From: JBHJHP01 sp042219825
GTDB taxonomy: Bacteria > Bacteroidota > Bacteroidia > Bacteroidales > UBA5342
DNA length: 64,000 bases
NCBI RefSeq assembly: GCF_042219825.1
Contig: NZ_JBHJHQ010000009.1
Location: 62,001 to 126,000 of the forward strand
Direction: 5' to 3'
A program made the translations under genes and the position numbers. Shown here piece after piece: positions 35,909 through 45,441 of the stretch; within the stretch, counting starts at the first letter, position 1, and each line of letters opens with the position of its first letter. The notes beneath the pieces are model-generated. The model saw only the letters and a list, made by a program, of their open reading frames with translations. It was not told the DNA's origin and ran no database searches.

Positions 35909-36985
35909 TTACTTCGCCTCCGTTAAACTTTTTATTAAATCAATCTCCTGCTGACTGTACGCTGAACCGTCCTTCCGGAAAATATCATGAAACCATACCT
36001 CCGGTTCACTGCCATCGGGAACCGGTGTGTTCCATGCATATATTGTATTTGTTTTTCCGGACACTAATCCCCAGTTAACAGCACCAATATTCTGGTTTTT
36101 TAATTCAGGCATTACATCAATAAAATTGCTTCCATTGGTACGTGCCATATATTCTGTGCATATCAATGGCCTTCCATACGTGATAAGCGTATCAATCGCA
36201 GCCTGATGCTTGTCCATGGTTTCGTAATTATGGTAGGTAATGATATCACTGTGTTCAACCTGAAACTTATTCAAATCCTTTAAACTATAAAGCCATACAC
36301 CGGCTGTTAAGGGCTGCGATGGATTTACTTCACGTCCCCATTCAAAAACTTTCTTCAGAAGATCCATAGATCGGTTGCCCCAACCGCTGTTACCCGGTTC
36401 GTTATACAAATCCCAGGCCAGTACCCTTTTATCATCCCTATATGTACCAAGAATGTCTTTTACGTAGGCTTCCAACGCAATTAAAATAGATGGATCGCGA
36501 TGAATTATTGCACCTGGATCCTGTATCCAACCTGAATTATGTGTTCCGGTAACCGGCTCAGGTTGCTTACCTACAGAATATTCCGGATTCCACACATCGT
36601 CGAAAATTACAAACATGGTTTTTATGCCATGCTTATCGGCAATGCTGAGGTATTCATTCAGACTGCTTTTAAAACCCACCTGATCGGCTCCCCATGCAGC
36701 ATGGTGCAGGTAAACACGCATCAGGTTCATGCCAATGGAGGCGGCCCAGCCTAATTCACCATCTATCGTTTCAGGATCAAATGTTTCGGCCTGAAACATC
36801 TCAAGTTGGTTGATGGCCGTACTGGGTTGAAAATTACAGCCCCTCAGCCAACCCTGCTCTGCATACCATTCCTTTGCCTTTTGTTCACTCCATCGCTCAC
36901 CTTTTGCATTCGATGCAACTGTTTTATCATTTGTGCAGCTTGCCACAAACAATCCCAATACTGCAATGATAAATACATTCCTCAT
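35909..36985 (-). CDS. Lipoprotein clan-A (GH5-like) glycoside hydrolase
   Basis: 358 residues. Lipoprotein signal with lipobox VASC, Cys17. The rest is one TIM barrel: WLRGCNFQPSTAINQLEMF, IGMNLMRVYLH, then acid/base Glu196 in DLYNEPGNSGWG and nucleophile Glu278 in ICTEYMAR, the spacing of retaining clan-A enzymes. Proteins like this are often labelled cellulase-family or 1,4-beta-xylanase without biochemical proof; the substrate is not evident. It is the last gene of the minus-strand PUL, 20 bp after the GH43-like gene, and probably acts on a product of the other enzymes. Confidence 0.8.
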   Translation of the reverse strand: MRNVFIIAVLGLFVASCTNDKTVASNAKGERWSEQKAKEWYAEQGWLRGCNFQPSTAINQLEMFQAETFDPETIDGELGWAASIGMNLMRVYLHHAAWGADQVGFKSSLNEYLSIADKHGIKTMFVIFDDVWNPEYSVGKQPEPVTGTHNSGWIQDPGAIIHRDPSILIALEAYVKDILGTYRDDKRVLAWDLYNEPGNSGWGNRSMDLLKKVFEWGREVNPSQPLTAGVWLYSLKDLNKFQVEHSDIITYHNYETMDKHQAAIDTLITYGRPLICTEYMARTNGSNFIDVMPELKNQNIGAVNWGLVSGKTNTIYAWNTPVPDGSEPEVWFHDIFRKDGSAYSQQEIDLIKSLTEAK

Positions 36986-37005
36986 GATGTTATTATTAAT
37001 GTTGG

Positions 37006-37974
37006 TTATTTAATGTATGGATTATTTTTATGCCAGAATACAGGCATAAAAGAAATGTACCATGTTTTACCATTATCGTTATTCCCCTGGTAAAAAAGAT
37101 AGGTTTTACCATCCTCGTCTTCAAAAATATGCGGATGTCCTGATTCACTTGAATTCCATGAGCCGGGATCGCCGTTACAAAGAAATGGTTTATTTGAGAG
37201 TTTCTCCCATGTCATACCGTCCCTGCTACGAGCTACACCAATTTGCTGGGGTTGATTATTATATGCTCCGGCGTAAAACATGTACAGGTAGTCCCCTTTT
37301 TGTATAACAGAAGCTCCTTCGGTACAAAATCCTTCCCACGGATATTCCGGTTTTAATATTGGCTGAGCACACTGCTGTGACCAGGTTTCCCTTTTAAACC
37401 GGCCGTTTAACGGAGATGTAGCCACGCCCATAAACTGTGTTTTCATGGATGGATCGCGGGTTGCAAAATACAGGTAATATTGATCATTAAACCGGTATAC
37501 TTCCGCATCAATGGCCCTGCCACAGTTCCATTCTCCTGTCGGCCGGAAAATGGGATTCGTTTCATTGCGCGTAAAATGCAGTCCATCCTTTGACCAGGCA
37601 TGGCAGATTGCATCCTCTTTCCAGTTTCCATAAGTCTGATAAAAAAGATGAACGGTATCATTCACAACCAACGCACAGGGTGCGCAAATCCCTTTTTGCT
37701 CCAATGTACCAACCGGATCAATCTCCCCTATCTTAACCCAGTCGATCATATTTTTACTCTCAGCTACACCAATTCCCCATCCTTTCATATCCGACCTGGA
37801 TGCGAGTCCGGGAGCACTGGTGTACATGAGGTATCGTCCCTGGAATTTTATAACATGTGGATCTTTGGAAAACGGAACGCCCAGTCTGGAATCGTCGCCA
37901 TAATGCATTTCCTGTTGTGCAAAATCCGTTTGCACCATACAACTTATCAACAATATTGCTAAAAATGTTTTCAT
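37006..37974 (-). CDS. GH43-like five-bladed propeller glycosidase
   Basis: 322 residues with a signal peptide (MKTFLAILLISCMVQTDFAQ). Candidate catalytic acids in the right order for clan GH-F-like enzymes: Asp38 in FSKDPHV, Asp156 in RAIDAEV and Glu219 in TEGASV. Repeating blade motifs (YLMYTSAP, HLFYQTYG, YLYFATRD, YMFYAGAY, YLFYQGNN) mark five blades. Families with this fold release arabinose, xylose or galactose from side chains; the exact family cannot be fixed by eye. It lies 4 bp after the GH2 gene. Confidence 0.78.
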   Translation of the reverse strand: MKTFLAILLISCMVQTDFAQQEMHYGDDSRLGVPFSKDPHVIKFQGRYLMYTSAPGLASRSDMKGWGIGVAESKNMIDWVKIGEIDPVGTLEQKGICAPCALVVNDTVHLFYQTYGNWKEDAICHAWSKDGLHFTRNETNPIFRPTGEWNCGRAIDAEVYRFNDQYYLYFATRDPSMKTQFMGVATSPLNGRFKRETWSQQCAQPILKPEYPWEGFCTEGASVIQKGDYLYMFYAGAYNNQPQQIGVARSRDGMTWEKLSNKPFLCNGDPGSWNSSESGHPHIFEDEDGKTYLFYQGNNDNGKTWYISFMPVFWHKNNPYIK

Positions 37975-37978
37975 ATTC

Positions 37979-40630
37979 CTAATACTTTCTTCTGATCTCT
38001 ATGGCATTCAACACAGCCTGTCCTTTAACAGGTTCAAACCGAATAGTTACACCTTGTTTTTGAACTGTTACCGGCATTTTAAAATCAACCGCAGTGGCTG
38101 TTCCATACTGCTCTGCAATGTTCAGATTCTCAAGCACCAGCATACCGTTTACATACACATTAAAAATTCTCTGGCCTGCATTTTCATCTTTCTTATCGGC
38201 CATACCAATCTCATAAGCCATGGCTTTGCGGTCTTCTGACGATGTTAACTCTGCAAACAGCAGGGTAATTTCATATTCGCCTGAAGGAACATCGGCTTTA
38301 AACACTTCAATATTAATGATCTGCGTTTGATAAATCGGATCATTCTCTGTTCTTGAAATGGCCCAGTCGCTGCCATAACTTTTTCCGTAATCCGGCTCAT
38401 ACATTTTTCCACCAACGCTTCCCCAGCTACCCTCAGAGTATTCCTTAGACGCAATCCAAACAGCTTTGGTAAGATCATCCCAAAATTCACGTTTATCGCC
38501 AAGCGATACTCTTAACACCTGATCAACGTCAAAAGCATTAACCTGTCGGGGCTGGATCGTAAAGTTAACTTTCTGACAGTCTTTTATATTATCCAGCGTT
38601 AAGGCCTCAAGCTGATTATCACCCTGTATAAACGGTACATCCCAGGTGGCTTTATAATTCTTTATCTTCTTTACGCCAAGTGAAATTCCATTATGCATCA
38701 AATCCACCTCTGGCTGATTACTATACACGTCAATTTTTTGTGTGGAAACGTCACTGTTGTTTTCATCTGCAAGTCCTGACCGGCAAGGACTTATCCTGGA
38801 GCCTATGGCAATAAACGGTTCTTTTAGAAGTGCAGCCTGATAAAAATAATAGCTGTCTTTGGGACGGCGATCATAGCTGACCAAACCTTTATTGTTAATG
38901 TGCGGTACCGCGTCGATGCGAAATTCGGAACTAAAATCGGCCAGATTCCAGACATTTGATCCGGCAACATAATCACGTTTCATAATTTCCAGTAAATAGT
39001 GCTGATGATAATACTGCTGATATTCCAGGGTAAAGTCAAAACGTTCCGGTTCTGATGAACGCAGTCTCGGATCAGCTCCGGCACCGTATTCGGTAATTAT
39101 CATAGGTATATCAGGCAAAACACGGTGGTGCCTTTCCAGAAAATCCTCAAATCCATGAATATTATTCCCATACCAACCCGGATATAAATTCCAGCCGGCA
39201 ATCATCGGAATATCAGTAAATCCGTTGTCATGGTATTTATTAAAATCGCCGTGAAACGGAATCATGGTGTAGCGCTCTTTATCCATGGCCCTGGAAATGG
39301 AGTCCAGTTCAGATGCCAAATGGTGCAGGTTTTTAATATACACCTTTCTTCTCTCCGGCTGATCCCGGTAAAGATCGTGAATAAATACTTCGTTCATGTA
39401 GGCCCAGATGATGACAGAAGGATGGTTGTAACTCTGATGTATCATCTCTTTCATCATGGCTTTACAGTTGTTGTAAAATGCTTCTGATTCCGTTATGTAA
39501 TTCACTACAGGGATTTCCACCGATGCCACAATTCCAAGTTTATCACAGGTCTCCAACACCCTGGAATCCTGAGGATAATGTGCTACACGTAAAAAATTAC
39601 CTCCCATAGCCTTTAACAATTTCACATCGTTTTCATGCAGTTTATCCGGTAATGCATTGGCAAGATCTTTAAAATCCTGATGGCGGTTGACCCCAATCAG
39701 TTTACAGTGTTCGCCGTTGAGGTAAAATCCTTTTTCTGCATCAAACTTATACCAGCGCATTCCAAGCGGAGACGAAGCCTTATCTGCAACCTCATTCTTT
39801 CTGTTTTTTAAAAAGCATTCTACCCTGTAAAGGTAAGGATCATCAACAGACCATAGTCTGGGATCGTTAACCTCCGGCATATTCATCATAATACTCCTGT
39901 TTTCTCCGGCCTTTAATTTTATGCTTTGCTGAAAGCTGCTGACCACAACTCCGAGGTGATCTTTAATGAGCACATCCAGAGTGGTTTTTTGAGTTTGAGA
40001 CGTTTCATTTTTCAGCAGTGCCTCCACGCTCACCTGAGCCTGTTCCTTTGTAACGGCTGGTGTTCTGACATATATTCCTGAAGTACTATTCTGAACCAGA
40101 TCAAAATGAACCGCTGATGTAGCGATCAAATGCACGTCGCGATAAATCCCCCCCATAAAACTAAAATCAGCACCTAAAGTTGGAATATCTTTGTTGAACC
40201 GGTTATTCACTTTTACCGTAACACTATTAATGCTATCCACCTTTACAAGTGATGAAATGGGAACCGTAAAAGCCGTGTAACCACCTTCATGTCTGGCGGC
40301 AAATTGATTATTTATATAAACCTCTGCTTCCTGGTTAACTCCTTCAAAATGTAGGAAATAATACGAATCCCCGGAAGGTATATACAACTCTTTCCGGTAC
40401 CAGGCTTCACCACGATAGTATCCTTTTTCGTCGTCGTAAATATCTTCACTGTTAAAAGAGTGAGGCAGGTTTATGGTTTCCCATTCTGTTGTTGCATTTA
40501 CTTTTATTTCATCCCGTTCTCCCTTGAAAAAAAGCCAGTTGCTGTTTATAGTTCTGTCGCTTGCTGCGAAAGCAGTAACAATTGTCAAAACGAATAAGAT
40601 GCCGGCTATCAATATTTTAATCTTAGTCAT
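37979..40630 (-). CDS. GH2 family glycosidase with C-terminal malectin-like domain
   Basis: 883 residues, signal peptide (cleavage near residue 23). Order: sugar-binding jelly roll (25-170), Ig-like domain (175-290), TIM barrel (295-610) with acid/base Glu414 in YMNEVF and nucleophile Glu514 in IITEYGAG, then Ig-like and a C-terminal malectin-like domain (about 700-883, GEYEITLLFAE, RIFNVYVNG). Most such enzymes are beta-galactosidases; glucuronidase or other activity cannot be excluded. The 285 bp before it (40631-40915) hold no gene, promoter match or hairpin that I can support. Confidence 0.88.
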   Translation of the reverse strand: MTKIKILIAGILFVLTIVTAFAASDRTINSNWLFFKGERDEIKVNATTEWETINLPHSFNSEDIYDDEKGYYRGEAWYRKELYIPSGDSYYFLHFEGVNQEAEVYINNQFAARHEGGYTAFTVPISSLVKVDSINSVTVKVNNRFNKDIPTLGADFSFMGGIYRDVHLIATSAVHFDLVQNSTSGIYVRTPAVTKEQAQVSVEALLKNETSQTQKTTLDVLIKDHLGVVVSSFQQSIKLKAGENRSIMMNMPEVNDPRLWSVDDPYLYRVECFLKNRKNEVADKASSPLGMRWYKFDAEKGFYLNGEHCKLIGVNRHQDFKDLANALPDKLHENDVKLLKAMGGNFLRVAHYPQDSRVLETCDKLGIVASVEIPVVNYITESEAFYNNCKAMMKEMIHQSYNHPSVIIWAYMNEVFIHDLYRDQPERRKVYIKNLHHLASELDSISRAMDKERYTMIPFHGDFNKYHDNGFTDIPMIAGWNLYPGWYGNNIHGFEDFLERHHRVLPDIPMIITEYGAGADPRLRSSEPERFDFTLEYQQYYHQHYLLEIMKRDYVAGSNVWNLADFSSEFRIDAVPHINNKGLVSYDRRPKDSYYFYQAALLKEPFIAIGSRISPCRSGLADENNSDVSTQKIDVYSNQPEVDLMHNGISLGVKKIKNYKATWDVPFIQGDNQLEALTLDNIKDCQKVNFTIQPRQVNAFDVDQVLRVSLGDKREFWDDLTKAVWIASKEYSEGSWGSVGGKMYEPDYGKSYGSDWAISRTENDPIYQTQIINIEVFKADVPSGEYEITLLFAELTSSEDRKAMAYEIGMADKKDENAGQRIFNVYVNGMLVLENLNIAEQYGTATAVDFKMPVTVQKQGVTIRFEPVKGQAVLNAIEIRRKY

Positions 40631-40915
40631 TATAATATTTATAGATCATATTGTTTTGATGCTTAGAACACCGGAAGACTAATAAACCCTCTAATGTCTC
40701 AATAATCGTTAGTTGTATCATCGTATTTTCACTATGCTTGAATTTAAATATGCTTCCTAACCTTTTGAAGGATCTAAATTTAACATTATATGCAGTTTCC
40801 ATTACAAAATACGCTTTAAACTTTTAGCTGCAACATGAACCTGACCTTGTCCCGATCATTTAAACCTGTATTAATTGAATACTAATACCGAAAATTTCCA
40901 CTCTGTAACGCTTTG

Positions 40916-42919
40916 TTAATCGCATACCGGAAATTCTGAAATTCGCAGCGTTGTACAACCATAAGGAATAAGAACAATATCTTCTTCCTTCTCTCCGGCC
41001 TTTCTGGCCGGGCTTGAAGGTGATGGTATTTTCCCTGCCGAAGCCCTTTCTATGGTCCACATGGGCAATCGTTTCCCTTTTGTTTTCACCATAATCGGTG
41101 CATTTTCAAGGTTCCAGGGATTGGTAGCAATCTCGTCAGACACTTCAGCTTTTAATTTCTTACCATAAATCTCATCTTTAACCAGAGCAAAGTTCCAAGG
41201 CGATTTTGGCAAAACTTCCCAGAATGTATCATCATAGCCTTCTTTCTCCAGTTCTTTCCATTCTTCACCTATCCGAAGTGCATAAACCAGTGGTCCGCGC
41301 TCAATACCCACTGAATTTTCATACCAGTTGCTAAAACGAAAGTCCATATTGAGTTTAAGTACCACTTCGTCCCCGGAAGACCATTCCCTGTTTATAATGA
41401 TTATATTATGAATTGATTTGGTATCAATTAATGCTCCGTTCAGTTTCACTTCAGCCTGCTGACACCACTCAGGAATGCGCAGATGAAAAGGAAATTCAAC
41501 TTTCCCTGAAGTTTTTAGGGTAAACCTGATATCCTCTTTAAACGGATAAGCTGTTGATTCGGTAATAGTCACCTCCTGCCCATCACCAACTTCAGCTGTC
41601 ACTTCAGAAGGTCCGTAAACGAGGGCTGCCAGTCCGTTTCCTGCAGTTGCATACCAAAGGTTTTGAACAAACTTAGGCCATCCCTGGTGCATGTTTGTCA
41701 AACAGCAAGGAAATCCGCTGGTGGTCCCAAAAACAATCCTGCCGTTACCGTCATTAAAGAAATTCCGATCTTCATCTGTTACATAAACCTGATTAGCCTG
41801 CTGAAAATACTGCTTCCGCATGTAATCATCTGTGCTTTGAGTAGGCAACACGTTGTATGCAATTTTTTCAAGGTAATCGGCATAATGCACATCACCTGTA
41901 ACAGGAAGAATATTTTCAAAACTAAACATCATCTCAACAGCAGAACAAAGCTCCGATCCCTGTGTCGGGTCATTTCCATGCAATCGTTCATCACCACCAT
42001 ACATTCCGTTTACAAATCCATGACTCTCCAGCAGAGCCGATAAACCGGATCTCACCGCATCGAGATATTGTTGTTTGGGATGCTGCTGGTAATACATGAC
42101 CGGTTCTTTTAATCCCTGAGCCACATTAACACAATGTAAATCAGGAACAGGATTAAGACGGCGAATAGTATTATCCGAATACACTGTTGTCCAGTCAAAC
42201 GTTTGCTGATGAATAATGTCAGCCAGTTCAAGCAGGAATTTATCGCCAGTGATATTATATAACCAGTGAACGACTCCCAGGTTATCTCCTCCACGTCGAT
42301 TCGCCCAGAATGATATATAACCCAGTTCGTTTTCCGGAAGCATTTTCAACTGGTAACGAAAATAGTTGGTCATCAATGTGATGACGCGTTTGTCACCCGT
42401 TGCCATATAATATTGCTGGAGCACCTTAAGCATCACCATTTTAGGCCACCAGTCCTCGCGCATTCCCTGTTGTGTTCCCGGAATGTGTTCATATCCTTCA
42501 GGGAGCGGACGAGGACCGAAATAGCCATCATCCTGCTGATTCTTAATGCTCCATTCGATCCATTTCTGTGCTTTGGCTTTTAAATCATCATCATCCAGAA
42601 TATACGCCAGTGGTACAAGGCCATCCAGCCAGTAAGGTCCACGCTCCCAACCATCCCCGGTTCCACCAAGCCATCCGTTATCCGGACCACAAACCACGCT
42701 GTAAATACTGTCCAGATGACCAGTCAGACCATCACGCTGAAGTTCCAGCATTTTCAAAAGCATTCCCTGTGGCCTTATTGCACCAAGGGGCAAAGATGTG
42801 TAAGGCTGTGCCACCAAAGGTGCCTGATTTGTAATATAAAGGGTGTTGCGCCTATCCTTAGCATTTGTAATTGGAAACAGGAAAACAACAACAAAAATTA
42901 TCAGTATAAACTTCTTCAT
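40916..42919 (-). CDS. GH127-type (DUF1680) glycosidase, divergent subgroup
   Basis: 667 residues, signal peptide MKKFILIIFVVVFLFPITNA. Alpha-barrel (about 35-430) followed by beta domains. Counterparts of the HypBA1 active site are present: acid/base Glu311 (GGDERLHG), metal ligands Glu323 and Cys325 (SELCSAVE), and the Cys405-Cys406 pair (GFPCCLTN). In this family a zinc-bound cysteine is the nucleophile, typically cleaving beta-L-arabinofuranosides. It lacks the HGGMNE motif of the next two genes, reading GGDNLGVVHWLY instead, so it belongs to another subgroup and may take another sugar. 18 bp after its upstream neighbour. Confidence 0.85.
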   Translation of the reverse strand: MKKFILIIFVVVFLFPITNAKDRRNTLYITNQAPLVAQPYTSLPLGAIRPQGMLLKMLELQRDGLTGHLDSIYSVVCGPDNGWLGGTGDGWERGPYWLDGLVPLAYILDDDDLKAKAQKWIEWSIKNQQDDGYFGPRPLPEGYEHIPGTQQGMREDWWPKMVMLKVLQQYYMATGDKRVITLMTNYFRYQLKMLPENELGYISFWANRRGGDNLGVVHWLYNITGDKFLLELADIIHQQTFDWTTVYSDNTIRRLNPVPDLHCVNVAQGLKEPVMYYQQHPKQQYLDAVRSGLSALLESHGFVNGMYGGDERLHGNDPTQGSELCSAVEMMFSFENILPVTGDVHYADYLEKIAYNVLPTQSTDDYMRKQYFQQANQVYVTDEDRNFFNDGNGRIVFGTTSGFPCCLTNMHQGWPKFVQNLWYATAGNGLAALVYGPSEVTAEVGDGQEVTITESTAYPFKEDIRFTLKTSGKVEFPFHLRIPEWCQQAEVKLNGALIDTKSIHNIIIINREWSSGDEVVLKLNMDFRFSNWYENSVGIERGPLVYALRIGEEWKELEKEGYDDTFWEVLPKSPWNFALVKDEIYGKKLKAEVSDEIATNPWNLENAPIMVKTKGKRLPMWTIERASAGKIPSPSSPARKAGEKEEDIVLIPYGCTTLRISEFPVCD

Positions 42920-42937
42920 TTTTTTGTCTGCAAATGG

Positions 42938-45418
42938 TTAGTAAAAAAGATAGTCAGGAAATTTATCCGGGTCGGCAGTCACCTTTACACCAAAAATATG
43001 GCCGGTCTTCATCCCCTCAGGAGCCTTAAACTTCACAGTTACTTTATCCTTTATCCCGGTCATTTCAGGGCTAAGTTCATAAACTTCTTCATAATAGGTT
43101 AAAGGCCACCTTTCATAAAGGTTCTCCGTTTTAACAGGCTTATTGTTAACGTACAGTTCAACGGCCTGGTTCCGGGATGCACCTCCCCAGTAAGTAACAA
43201 CAAGATAATTTGGGGTGAATCCGGGATTGATTTTCAGATCATAGGAGAACCAGCCATCTTCTTCAGCATAGCGGCCAATGCGATTGTTTTCCCAGAAATG
43301 ACGGTCATCTTTAATTGCTGACCTCATCATTCTCTCGCCCTTAAGGTTGTGTGATTTTTCATCATTTTCCGATGACGGGTTCACCTCATCCTGAACCACC
43401 TTTTTGCGGAAAGTCATTTCATCAGAAGAATAGATTTTCCAATATACAGAATAGCGCTGATGGTGCATTTTGTAATATGGGATCAGGCTTATCTCTTTGG
43501 AACCTCCATTTAATTGACCTGCATTATGGGTTATAAATTTTAACGGATCCCTTTTATCCTGTTTAATCCAGTTCGTTAAATCAATTTTATCGGCTACAAA
43601 CACCGGGATATCTGCTGTTTCTGTGATCCAGTCGTTATAATGCAATGCCCTGCTGACCAAATCGCTTCCCGGCATTTTATCTTTTCCAAGTTCACCGGCT
43701 AAAACAAGCGGGCCATAAAATATACTGCTCAGATACGGGTCATCGTTGGCATTTTCAAGATACAGATCCATGGGCATCTCAATCTTGATTACATCACCTG
43801 CTTTCCAATTGTGTGTCAGGCGGATATAGCTACCCTGCACGGCTTCAAATGCTACCGGTTCATTATTGATCCGGATTTTGGGTAAGCGTTTTGACCAGGC
43901 AGGATAACGGAGATAAACCTGGTGATGAAAAGATTGGTTCTCATCTATCTTAATTGTTATGATATCATCTTCAGGGAAAGCTGTTTCTATGGTACATTTG
44001 AACCCTTTTTCTTCCCAGTTCAGTTGAGACGGGATAAACAGGTTCACGTACAAATCCCTGTTATTATGTAAAAATATAGCCTCCCCGTATTTGGAGTGGT
44101 TTTCCATCCCCGTTCCGACACAGCACCAGATCCCTTCCAGATCGAAACCATTGCTGTACGATTTAAAAGAACCCGGCTTAAGTGCGGTGTAATACGTTAC
44201 GCCACCGCTTTCAGGGTCCTGTGATGCCAGAATATGATTGTAAAGGGTCCGTTCGAAGTAATCCATGTAACGCAAATCACCCGTGGACTCAAAATAATTC
44301 AGCGATACTTTCAGCATGTTGTACGAATTGCAGGTTTCGCAGGAGGTAAATCCCAGCCGTTCTGTAATCTCTCCCGGTCGTCCAAACCTTTCGTAACAGC
44401 TGTTTCCACCGATGCTGGTGGTATGATCGCGATAGACCATATCCAGAAAATTTTCAGTAGCTTTGCGGCTAACCTCATCACCGGTTAACTGGTACTGCCT
44501 TGCTGTGCCAACAAATATCGGTATCTGTGCATTAGCATGCCGGCCATAGAGGATATCCTTCCCATTGGCAATATTCAGTACTACCTTTTGATGATTAAAT
44601 TTCATGGAAACATCCATGTAACCTCTTTCTCCGGTAAGGGCGTACAGGTCGGCAAATACTTCATTCATTCCTCCATGCTCCAGATCAAGCAACCCATCAA
44701 ACAAATCCGGATTGACCCTTAATACAAAATCTGCAATTTCGTCTGCCTCTTCCCTGTACAGTTTTAGCGCTTTTTCATTTCCGGTATAGAGATAAGCATC
44801 CCGGAAAGCGGCCAGTTCCTTGTGTGTGCCATACCAGAAATTCCCTGACGTTCCTCCCCATGGATAGCCCAGTTCATCCGGAGCATCCAGTGTAAGTTTT
44901 CCACTCAATACAGTATTGAAAGCCTTCTTCCTCCATGGTCGAAGATCCTTATTTTCCTCATGCATTTTTTCGTGGCAATGATCAATTACTTCAATCATAT
45001 AAGTGACACGCTCTAAAAAGCGGGCATCACCCGTCTGTGCATACATGAGCGAAATGCCGGACAGATAATGCTCCCAGTAGGCTGGACGCGTTCCTTCCGG
45101 TTGATTAGATCCCGGATATGGTCCTTTCCTTTCAAGGCCTGCCTGTCTGCGCTGGCGGTTAAGCATAAGGTCAACATCTGCATCGAGCAAATACTGCTGC
45201 GAGATTTTCATTGCAGTAAAAAATGGACTTTCCGGAAGCAGGCGAACATCTGTCAATGAAAAGGTTTGCCAAAGCTTAGGCCTGGCAGGAAAAACGACAG
45301 CTTTGTCATCAAGTTCATTCGCATGCACAGCCTGAACCGTTAGCATGATGGCCATCACCAGAACACTTAGCTTAATATAGATTGTATTGATACTAAATCT
45401 TTCCATTACAAAAAACAT
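42938..45418 (-). CDS. GH127-type (DUF1680) beta-L-arabinofuranosidase with C-terminal DUF6805-like domain
   Basis: 826 residues with an N-terminal hydrophobic signal; ATG 45406 (residue 5) is an equally good start. The alpha-barrel has LEHGGMNEVFADLYALTG, acid/base Glu343 (YERFG), metal ligands Glu361 and Cys363 (ETCNSYNML) and the Cys432-Cys433 pair (WCCVGTGMENH). The C-terminal 130 residues (beta sandwich, from about 700) match the accessory domain usually attached to these enzymes. Closely similar to the enzyme part of the upstream 1297-residue protein, so the pair arose by duplication. No T9SS tail: probably periplasmic. Confidence 0.88.
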   Translation of the reverse strand: MFFVMERFSINTIYIKLSVLVMAIMLTVQAVHANELDDKAVVFPARPKLWQTFSLTDVRLLPESPFFTAMKISQQYLLDADVDLMLNRQRRQAGLERKGPYPGSNQPEGTRPAYWEHYLSGISLMYAQTGDARFLERVTYMIEVIDHCHEKMHEENKDLRPWRKKAFNTVLSGKLTLDAPDELGYPWGGTSGNFWYGTHKELAAFRDAYLYTGNEKALKLYREEADEIADFVLRVNPDLFDGLLDLEHGGMNEVFADLYALTGERGYMDVSMKFNHQKVVLNIANGKDILYGRHANAQIPIFVGTARQYQLTGDEVSRKATENFLDMVYRDHTTSIGGNSCYERFGRPGEITERLGFTSCETCNSYNMLKVSLNYFESTGDLRYMDYFERTLYNHILASQDPESGGVTYYTALKPGSFKSYSNGFDLEGIWCCVGTGMENHSKYGEAIFLHNNRDLYVNLFIPSQLNWEEKGFKCTIETAFPEDDIITIKIDENQSFHHQVYLRYPAWSKRLPKIRINNEPVAFEAVQGSYIRLTHNWKAGDVIKIEMPMDLYLENANDDPYLSSIFYGPLVLAGELGKDKMPGSDLVSRALHYNDWITETADIPVFVADKIDLTNWIKQDKRDPLKFITHNAGQLNGGSKEISLIPYYKMHHQRYSVYWKIYSSDEMTFRKKVVQDEVNPSSENDEKSHNLKGERMMRSAIKDDRHFWENNRIGRYAEEDGWFSYDLKINPGFTPNYLVVTYWGGASRNQAVELYVNNKPVKTENLYERWPLTYYEEVYELSPEMTGIKDKVTVKFKAPEGMKTGHIFGVKVTADPDKFPDYLFY

Positions 45419-45441
45419 TCATCAGGTATGTATTACCAGGA

